A stretch of 64,000 nucleotides of DNA from Burkholderiales bacterium. Lineage in GTDB: Bacteria; Pseudomonadota; Gammaproteobacteria; Burkholderiales; Burkholderiaceae_C. Below the pieces are notes generated by a model. The model searched no databases. It was not told where the DNA came from and saw only the letters and a program-made list of their open reading frames with translations. Where the stretch lies: contig JAFLDE010000014.1 in assembly GCA_017302655.1 (NCBI GenBank), positions 1 through 64,000 of the forward strand, read 5' to 3'. The position numbers were made by a program, and so were the translations under genes. This document shows, in pieces, positions 57,992 through 64,000 of this stretch (position 1 is its first letter; the number at the start of each line of letters is the position of its first letter).

Positions 57992-60015
57992 GCTGCGCCG
58001 GCCACCTCGGCGTCGTTGAGGTCGACGGCGATCTGCAGCGGCGCTGCGGCCGGTTCTTCGTCTTCTTCCGTCTCCTCGCCGGCTTGCGCATCCGCTGGCG
58101 GCGGCGCCTGCAGGCGCTCCAGCAAGCTGGCGTGCAGCTCGAGCGTGAGCAGGTCGATGCCGGTCAGGCGCAGCTTCACCGGCGTGCCACGCTCCAGGCT
58201 CTCACAGCCCAGGGCCTTGAAGACCAGGGGAAGGGTGTCGGCGCGCACCAGGCCGTCGCGCATCACCGAGGCGGTGAGTTCGGTGCAGCCGGTCTGCTGC
58301 AAGTGCTTCAGGCACCAGTAGCGCTCGATCTGCTGCTGGAAGCCGTTGTAGGCGGTGTAGGCGGCATCGAAGGCCGAAAGAATGGCGAAGAGCTGCGCGT
58401 CCTTGGGCTTGAAGGGCGCTGCCAGTGCTGCGGTACGGCCGTGGCGTACGCAAGCGATCAGCTGCCACTGGTTGAACAGGTCCACGAAGCGCCGCAAGGG
58501 TGAGGTGCACCAGGCGTACTGCGGCACGCCCATGCCGGCGTGCGGCAGCGCCTTCACGCCCATGCGCACCTTGATGCCCGGCTGCAGGCTGGCCTGGCTG
58601 CGGTACAGCCCCGGCACGCCCAGCTCGGCCAGCCAGCCGCCCCAGGTGGCGTTGGCCAAGATCATGGCCTCGGCCACCACCAGGTCCAGCGCCGTGCCGC
58701 GGGCGCGCTGGCTGATGCGCACGGTCTCCTCTCCGCTCGGCGCCTCCGTGCGCTCCCCGTCCAGCTTGAAGCTGTAGTCGGGGCGGTTGAAGGTCTCGGG
58801 CTTGCCGCGCACCTTCTCGCGGCCGGCCTTGAGGTGCACCGCCAGGCGGTGGGCGAAGGCCAGTTCGCTGGCGAACGGGTAGTCGGCCGGCGCCTCGCCG
58901 CGCAGCGAAGCTTCGGTGATCACGGCGTCGAGCTGGTCGTGGCGCAGATTGCTGGCAATGCGCACGCGCTCCAGTTTGGTCTCGCTGCTCTTCAGCTCCA
59001 GCGTCGCCTCGTCGAAGCGGCAGTAGAGGCTGAGCGCCGGGCAGTCGCGCCCCTCGGTGAGGGTGAAGCGCTCCACCCAGGCGTCGGGCAGCATGGTGAT
59101 CTTCCAGCCCGGCATGTACACGGTGGACAGGCGCTGGCGTGCCACCTGCTCGTCGTGGCCTGAGCCCGGCAACAGGGCCAGGCCCGGCGCCGCGATGTGG
59201 ATGCCGAACAGCACCTCGCCGCTGCCCAGGCCTTGCACGGAGAGCGCGTCGTCGATCTCCGTCGTGCTGCTGTCGTCGATCGAGAAGGCCGACTGGCCGG
59301 CCAGCGGCAAGTCGTCGATGGCCGGCAGTTCAGGCAGCGCTGGGAAGCCGGTGCCCTTGGGGAAGGTCTCGAACAGGAAGCGCTGCCAATGGAAGGCATA
59401 GGGGCTCTGGATGGCGCCGGCCTGGCGCAGCAGGTCCAGCGGCGCGGTCTTGCTGGCCAGCGCGGCCTGCACCAGGGCCTTGTATTCCGGGCCGTTCTTG
59501 TCCGGCTTGAAGAGGAGTTTGTAGATCTGAGCCTGCAAGGCCTCGGGGCAACGGCCGGCTGCCAGCTCTTCGGACCAGGCGGCGATCTGCGCGGCCTGTT
59601 GCTTCTTCTTCTCGATACCCACCAGCGCGGCCTGCACCTGCTCCTGCGGTGCCTTCTTGAACTGGCCGCCCTTGCCGGCGCGGCGGAAGTAGTGCGGCGC
59701 AGTGCTCAGCGCCATCCAGCTGGCCAGCTGTTCAGCTTGGCCTTTGGAACCAAAGTAGTCGGCCGCCAGATCGGCAAAGCCGAACTCGCCCTCCGGCGCG
59801 AACTCCCAGGCCAGATCCAGGTCAAAGCCCCGCGCCAGCAGCTCGGCCTCGCGCAACAGCTCGGCTGGCTGTGGCTTGTCGAACTTCAGCAGCAGTTGCG
59901 CGTTCTTGATCTTCACGCGCTTGCCAGAGTCCAGCTCCAACTGCAGCGTGCTGTCGGCCTCGGAAAGGATGCGGCCGCCTACCGGCTTGCCGCTGTCGTC
60001 GTACACCCCATACAT
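57988..60015 (-). CDS. RNB-domain ribonuclease (RNase II/R family)
   Basis: 3'-5' exoribonuclease-like protein, 675 aa. An atypical N-terminal region (MYGVYDDSGKPVGGRILSEADSTLQLELDSGKRV) replaces the usual cold-shock domains. The RNB core has SIDDSSTTEIDDALSV near residue 245. Compared with RNase II (D-S-A-S-T-E-D-M-D-D) the second catalytic Asp is Glu here, while the other acidic residues are kept. AYAWCTSPLRRFVDLFNQWQL is the conserved RNB end. It is the first gene of the long - strand run, overlapping the tonB-like gene by 4 bases. Confidence 0.9.
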   Translation of the reverse strand: MYGVYDDSGKPVGGRILSEADSTLQLELDSGKRVKIKNAQLLLKFDKPQPAELLREAELLARGFDLDLAWEFAPEGEFGFADLAADYFGSKGQAEQLASWMALSTAPHYFRRAGKGGQFKKAPQEQVQAALVGIEKKKQQAAQIAAWSEELAAGRCPEALQAQIYKLLFKPDKNGPEYKALVQAALASKTAPLDLLRQAGAIQSPYAFHWQRFLFETFPKGTGFPALPELPAIDDLPLAGQSAFSIDDSSTTEIDDALSVQGLGSGEVLFGIHIAAPGLALLPGSGHDEQVARQRLSTVYMPGWKITMLPDAWVERFTLTEGRDCPALSLYCRFDEATLELKSSETKLERVRIASNLRHDQLDAVITEASLRGEAPADYPFASELAFAHRLAVHLKAGREKVRGKPETFNRPDYSFKLDGERTEAPSGEETVRISQRARGTALDLVVAEAMILANATWGGWLAELGVPGLYRSQASLQPGIKVRMGVKALPHAGMGVPQYAWCTSPLRRFVDLFNQWQLIACVRHGRTAALAAPFKPKDAQLFAILSAFDAAYTAYNGFQQQIERYWCLKHLQQTGCTELTASVMRDGLVRADTLPLVFKALGCESLERGTPVKLRLTGIDLLTLELHASLLERLQAPPPADAQAGEETEEDEEPAAAPLQIAVDLNDAEVAGAA

Positions 60016-60099
60016 GGGGCGCGATTGTGGCGGAGGGGTTGAGGGGCTTGACCTGGATCTGCGAAGCCGCTCACCCAGAAAGCCCGCATCCCCGCCCGT

Positions 60100-60872
60100 T
60101 CAGTCGGGCACGCGGTAGTCGGCAGGGCCGAAGCGGTCGATGCCGCAGTCCAGCGTGCGTACCCAGGCGCGGAACTCCGCCACGGCCGCACCACCGATCG
60201 GTGCGCCGTGCTGCGGCACGATGCAATCGATCGGCAACTCGCTCACCATGTCCGCCCACCAGCGCAGCACTTTGTTGCTCACCATGTAGCGGCGATGGAA
60301 CCCTTCCATGTAGCGCAGGTGGGGCCCCAGCGAGGTGACGGTGCGCGTCGGGTCCAGGCCGGAGCCGAGCGAGGCCCCGAGGTCGCCGCTGAACAGGATG
60401 CGGCTCACCGGGTCGTAGAACTGGAAGTTGCCCTCGGCGTGCAGGAAGTGGGCGGGCAGAGCCCAGATCTCGAATCGATCGGGCGACTCACCAAGTTGCA
60501 GCCGAGCGCCGCGATCCTCCAGGCCCTGGATACGCCCGATGGTCTTGCCGGGCTTGCAGAAATGCGGTGCGAAGCGCTCCCACAGCCGCGAGATGTAAAC
60601 CGTCGCGTCGGTGGCGGTCATCCAGCGGTCCAGCGCCGCAATGATGTCGGGGTCGGCGTGGGAGGCCAGGATGGCGGCCAGCTTGTGCGGTGGGAAGTGC
60701 CGTTGCATGCCCAAGTACAGCTGGTTGTAGGCCAGTTGCCGCCGGGATCCAGGATGGCACCGGTGCCGCCATTGACGAGCAGGAACTGGTTGGACTGCAC
60801 CCCTTCGCCGCCGTCCAGGTCCGAGAACATGAGGCACTGATGAGCGCCGCTTTGAAAGAGTACGGTGGGCAT
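60100..60872 (-). pseudogene. Frameshifted MBL-fold / ODP-type diiron protein
   Basis: Two frames join into one protein of about 257 aa. MPTVLFQSGAHQCLMFSDLD...AILDPGGN is read from 60872, and from about 60737 the continuation NLAYNQLYLGMQRHFPP...VPD is one frame away. Restoring one base (a C after GGCGGCAA at about 60736-60738) makes GGNLAYNQLYLG, as expected. The HADPD, HFLHAEGN and FSGDLGAS motifs are those of ODP-type metallo-beta-lactamase-fold proteins, which bind a diiron centre. Either the gene is inactivated or the read has a one-base error. Confidence 0.8.
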
Positions 60873-60985
60873 GGCAAGAGAGGATGGAAGGCCTGCTCAC
60901 TCTAGGCAGACCTGCGGCCGGGCGTTTTGCCCCAAGTCAACGCCTGCTTCCTACACTGCGCACTTTTCGCCGGTCCGGATCCGTC

Positions 60986-63139
60986 ATGAAGACCCTGCTC
61001 TCGCTCCTGCCTCTGGGCCTGCTGCTCACCGCCCAGGCACAGACCCCCTACCCCACCACGCCGGTCAAGCCGGTCACCGACACCTACCACGGCGTGTCCG
61101 TGAGCGATCCCTACCGCTGGATGGAGGACATGAAGTCCGCCGAATTCCAGCAGTGGCTGAAGGCCCAGGCCGAGCACACGGCGGCTGGGCTCAAGACCCT
61201 GCCAGGGCGTGACAAGCTGCGTGCCCGCTTGGGCGAGTTGCTGGATGCCGGTGTGAGCACCGGCGGCTACGCGACGGCGGGCGAGAAGGCCATCGTCTAT
61301 CTGAAGCGAGAACCCGGTCAGAACCAGCGTCGGCTCTGGATCCGCGAGGGCGTGGACGGTGCAGAGCGCCAGTTGCTCGACCCGCTGGCGGTGCCGGGCA
61401 AGCCGGGCAAGCACAGCATCGACTGGTACACGCCCTCTCCCGACGGCAAGAAGATCGCGCTTGGCCTGTCGGAAGGGGGCAGCGAGGACTCGACCCTGGT
61501 GGTGCTGGATGTCGCCAGCGGTCAACTCGGCCCCGAGCGACTGCAGCACGCCGGCCTCAACGAGCCCGGCGTGGCTTGGTTGAAGGACGGCAGCGGCTTC
61601 TTCTACAACCGTCACCCGGCGGACGAGCGCTACAACAAGAGCGCGGTCTATCTGCATCAGGCCGGCAAGGATCGCCGCGGGAGTCGTCGTGTTTTTGGCT
61701 GGGGCATGCCCGGCCGCAAGTTCGACATCGCCGACCTGCCCTACATCAAGCTCAGCAAGGATTCGAAGTGGGTGCTGGCCGAGCTGCTGCACGGCGACGC
61801 GCGCGACCGCAGCTACTTCGTGGCGCCCCTGGCCGATGTGCTCAAGCGCGGCGATCGCGCTGCCTGGCGCCGCGTCGTCGGCCCGCAGGACCGCGTCAGC
61901 CAGGCGCTGCTGGTGGACGACCGGCTCGTCACCCTGACGCAGAAGGACCACCCGCACCGCGCCGTGGTAGCGCGGCCGCTGGGCGGCAAGGGCAAGGTGG
62001 AAACCCTGTTGGAGCCCTCCGAGCAAATCCTGATGGAGATGACCAAGGGCCCGGGCATGGAAGAGGGCGAGGCCGACGTGCTGGTGCGCAGCCTGGACGC
62101 CGGCGTCTCCCGCCTGACCCTCGTGCACACCTGCGGCTGCACCCCGCAGCGCCTGCAGCTGCCCTTCGATGGCACGGTGCGCGAAATGGAAGCGCTCGGC
62201 GCGGGCGAATGGCTGCTGCGCATGGAAGGCTGGACGCAGCCGGCGCAGACCTGGGTGGTGAAAGGCGACGCCGCGCCGCGTGCGGTGGCGCTGCAGCCGG
62301 CCTCCAAGCTCGATGTCTCCGGCATCAGCAGCGAGCGCGTGATGGTGAAGAGCCACGACGGCGTCGAGGTGCCGCTTTCCATCGTCAGCCCGAAGGGCGC
62401 GAATGTCGCGCGGCCCACCATCCTTACCGGTTATGGCGCCTACGGCATCACGCAGGAGCCGGGCTTCCGGCCATCGCGCCTGGCCTGGCTGGAGCAGGGC
62501 GGCCGCTTCGCCGTTTGCCATGTGCGGGGCGGGGGCGAGCTGGGCGAGGCCTGGCATCAGGGCGCGCACATCGTGAACAAGCAGAACACGGTGAGCGACA
62601 TGATGGCTTGCGCGAAGTACCTGAGCGACAAGGGCTACAGCAGCCCGCAGCTGTTGGCGGGTACCGGTGGCAGCGCTGGCGGCATCACCATCGGCGGCGC
62701 CATCAACCAGGCCCCGCAGCTCTTCGCCGCCGCGCAAATCGCCGTCGGCGTGAGCGACATGCTGCGCATGGAACTCACGCCCAACGGCCCGCCCAACATC
62801 GCCGAGTTCGGCACGGTGAAGAACCCCGCGCACTTCAAGGCCATGTACGCGGTGAGCCCGTACCACAACGTCAAGGACGGCCAGGCCTACCCGGCGGTCA
62901 TCGTCACCACCGGCGCCAACGACCCGCGCGTGGACGCCTGGATGCCCGCCAAGCAGGCCGCCCGTCTGCAGGCGGCCACCAGCGGCCGCCCCGGCGCCAA
63001 GCCGGTGTGGCTGCGCGTGGACTACGAGGCCGGTCACGGCATGGGCTCCAGCGTGGCCTCGCAGCTGGACGAGCAGGCCGATGTGTGGAGCTTCTTCCTC
63101 TGGCAGATGGGCGTGCCCGCCTACCAGCCGGCGAAGTGA
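60986..63139 (+). CDS. Prolyl oligopeptidase family serine peptidase (S9)
   Basis: 717 aa. Signal peptide about 1-18 (LLPLGLLLTAQAQ), so it acts in the periplasm or outside the cell. The start of the mature enzyme (VTDTYHGVSVSDPYRWMED) and the N-terminal propeller are typical of S9A. The C-terminal hydrolase has GTGGSAGGITIGGA with Ser near 563, the Asp region NDPRVDAWMPAK and the catalytic His in DYEAGHGMGSS. It cleaves short proline-containing peptides in the family. ATG 60986 is chosen to keep the signal peptide; the frame is open upstream. Confidence 0.93.
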   Translation: MKTLLSLLPLGLLLTAQAQTPYPTTPVKPVTDTYHGVSVSDPYRWMEDMKSAEFQQWLKAQAEHTAAGLKTLPGRDKLRARLGELLDAGVSTGGYATAGEKAIVYLKREPGQNQRRLWIREGVDGAERQLLDPLAVPGKPGKHSIDWYTPSPDGKKIALGLSEGGSEDSTLVVLDVASGQLGPERLQHAGLNEPGVAWLKDGSGFFYNRHPADERYNKSAVYLHQAGKDRRGSRRVFGWGMPGRKFDIADLPYIKLSKDSKWVLAELLHGDARDRSYFVAPLADVLKRGDRAAWRRVVGPQDRVSQALLVDDRLVTLTQKDHPHRAVVARPLGGKGKVETLLEPSEQILMEMTKGPGMEEGEADVLVRSLDAGVSRLTLVHTCGCTPQRLQLPFDGTVREMEALGAGEWLLRMEGWTQPAQTWVVKGDAAPRAVALQPASKLDVSGISSERVMVKSHDGVEVPLSIVSPKGANVARPTILTGYGAYGITQEPGFRPSRLAWLEQGGRFAVCHVRGGGELGEAWHQGAHIVNKQNTVSDMMACAKYLSDKGYSSPQLLAGTGGSAGGITIGGAINQAPQLFAAAQIAVGVSDMLRMELTPNGPPNIAEFGTVKNPAHFKAMYAVSPYHNVKDGQAYPAVIVTTGANDPRVDAWMPAKQAARLQAATSGRPGAKPVWLRVDYEAGHGMGSSVASQLDEQADVWSFFLWQMGVPAYQPAK

Positions 63140-63149
63140 AGCGGCCGCT

Positions 63150-63812
63150 TTGAAGAAAGCCGTGGATCTGCCGGCCGGCCCGCGCCGGCAGGCCTTCGCC
63201 TTCTACCGCGAGGCCGTGCAACCGCGCTGGGGGCTGACCACGCGGGTGGACGTGGCGCCGCTGCTGGCCGCGCTGCCGGTCTGGCGCGAAGCGGTGCCCG
63301 GCTTGAGCGCCTTCGTGGCCTACCAGCACGCGCTGCTGCGCGCTGCGGATGCCGTTCCCGAGTTGCGCCAGCGCCTGACATCTGCGGGGGGTGTGGAGGA
63401 ATGGGCCCAACTCGATGCCTCGCCCACGGTGCTGCGCGCCGACGACAGCTTCGCCTTCGCGCGCCTGCGTTACGCCAAGCCACTGCGCGACTTCGCCCCG
63501 CCCGCACTGGCGGCCATCGAGCGCGCGCGGGTCGTCGGTACCGACTGGGGGCTGGACGACGAGCACCAGCCCGCTGCCTTCCACACCACCGTGCTGCCGT
63601 TGGTGCACTTCAGCGACTTTTCGCATGCACGGGTCGGCGCCTGTGACGACGGCACGCCATCCATTGCGATGGGTCGCTTCCAGCGGGAAGGCGAGCATTG
63701 CTGGATGCCGCTGAACCTGTCCGTCCACCACGCGCTGGTGGATGGCCTGCATGTGGGGCGCTTTGTGCAGGCGCTTCAAGACGGCTTGGATCGGCCACTC
63801 GCCCAGTGGTGA
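63150..63812 (+). CDS. CatA-like chloramphenicol acetyltransferase family protein
   Basis: 220 aa from a TTG at 63150 (GTG 63162 is an alternative); no ATG fits. The family pattern is clear: FAFYREAVQPRWGLTTRVDV, HTTVLPLVHFSDFSHAR, SIAMGRFQREGEHCWMPLNLSVHHALVDGLHVGRFVQALQ. The catalytic His (second His of HHALVDG, near 194) and the Asp-Gly pair are present. Length equals that of CatA trimers. Whether chloramphenicol is the substrate is unknown; many chromosomal homologues are uncharacterised. It begins 10 bases after the peptidase stop, so the genes are cotranscribed. Confidence 0.85.
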   Translation: MKKAVDLPAGPRRQAFAFYREAVQPRWGLTTRVDVAPLLAALPVWREAVPGLSAFVAYQHALLRAADAVPELRQRLTSAGGVEEWAQLDASPTVLRADDSFAFARLRYAKPLRDFAPPALAAIERARVVGTDWGLDDEHQPAAFHTTVLPLVHFSDFSHARVGACDDGTPSIAMGRFQREGEHCWMPLNLSVHHALVDGLHVGRFVQALQDGLDRPLAQW

Positions 63813-63818
63813 TCGTGC

Positions 63819-63859
63819 GGGGAAGTCCAAGCTTCCCCAGCGCCAAGACCCTTGGCGCT
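63819..63859. terminator. Twin hairpins between convergent genes
   Basis: GGGGAAG/CTTCCCC (63819-63825, 63832-63838) and AGCGCCAAG/CTTGGCGCT (63839-63847, 63851-63859) are perfect adjacent stems between the CatA-like gene and a convergent gene end. U-tracts are poor on both strands, so termination is probable but not certain. Confidence 0.45.
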
Positions 63860-63896
63860 CTGGCCCCTTGACGACCCAAGTGCCCGGCTGGAACCG

Positions 63897-64000
63897 CTAC
63901 GGTGCCGAAGCGGCGCGCTCGGCGTCGATCGCCTGCTGCACGATCTGGTGAAACTCGTCGCGCCCTTTCATAGCCGCCGGGTCCCGGGCACCGGTCCAGC
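63897..64000 (-). CDS. C-terminal fragment of an unidentified gene
   Basis: A - strand frame open to the window edge ends at TAG 63897-63899. The last 33 residues read ...ARDPAAMKGRDEFHQIVQ, then QAIDAERAASAP. The frame has good codon character and converges with the CatA-like gene. The fragment is too short to name the family; its start is beyond 64000. Confidence 0.5.
   Translation of the reverse strand, partial: WTGARDPAAMKGRDEFHQIVQQAIDAERAASAP

Overview
The window is GC-rich chromosomal DNA of a betaproteobacterium of the order Burkholderiales. The gene content and order (mraZ to lpxC; ffh/ccsA/pilSR; nrdA/nrdB followed by an AAPAKK-type histone-like gene; accBC-prmA) and the PEP-CTERM proteins point to the Rubrivivax/Leptothrix/Roseateles-like group (Sphaerotilaceae/Comamonadaceae). 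No species can be named from the sequence alone.

Layout. (1) 1-127: five perfectly phased 25-bp repeats that look like the end of an IS21-type insertion sequence lying outside the window. (2) 513-19963: a complete division and cell wall (dcw) cluster on the + strand: mraZ, rsmH, ftsL, ftsI, murE, murF, mraY, murD, ftsW, murG, murC, ddl, ftsQ, ftsA, ftsZ, then lpxC and a small membrane protein. Most junctions overlap by 1-4 bases. The exception is ftsW/murG, where a palindrome of about 630 bp is inserted. (3) 20011-27991: an accessory island with a tandemly duplicated three-gene cassette. Each copy encodes a TolB-like (PD40) propeller protein, a secreted propeller protein ending in a type I dockerin, and a cohesin-like protein with a PEP-CTERM sorting tail. 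A small secreted protein precedes the first copy. This is the most interesting locus: it looks like a surface-anchored cohesin/dockerin pair outside any cellulosome context. (4) 28039-30513 (- strand): plsC-like, cdsA-like, ruvC and a small orphan gene. (5) 30572-35542: a CadC-like winged-helix/membrane/propeller regulator followed by a TonB-dependent receptor. (6) 35644-44497: miaB, a secreted hypothetical protein, tRNA-Met, ftsY, ffh, a CcsA-type protein, a small Cys protein, and the PilS/PilR two-component pair. (7) 44544-49921: nrdA and nrdB with a recognisable NrdR-type promoter, then a histone H1-like repeat protein. (8) 50011-60015 (- strand): a long compact run read as rnb-like, tonB-like, aroE, mtgA, hypothetical, tlpA-like, aroQ, accB, accC, prmA, DUF3426. 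(9) 60100-64000: a frameshifted MBL/ODP-type gene, a prolyl oligopeptidase, a CatA-like acetyltransferase and the tail of an incoming - strand gene.

How the parts fit together. The dcw genes make lipid II and build the divisome, and MtgA at 55477 adds glycan polymerisation. LpxC, PlsC-like and AccBC serve envelope lipid synthesis; AroQ/AroE feed chorismate; FtsY/Ffh target membrane proteins. Against this housekeeping background, the duplicated cohesin/dockerin cassette and the ftsW-murG palindrome stand out as accessory or structural novelties.
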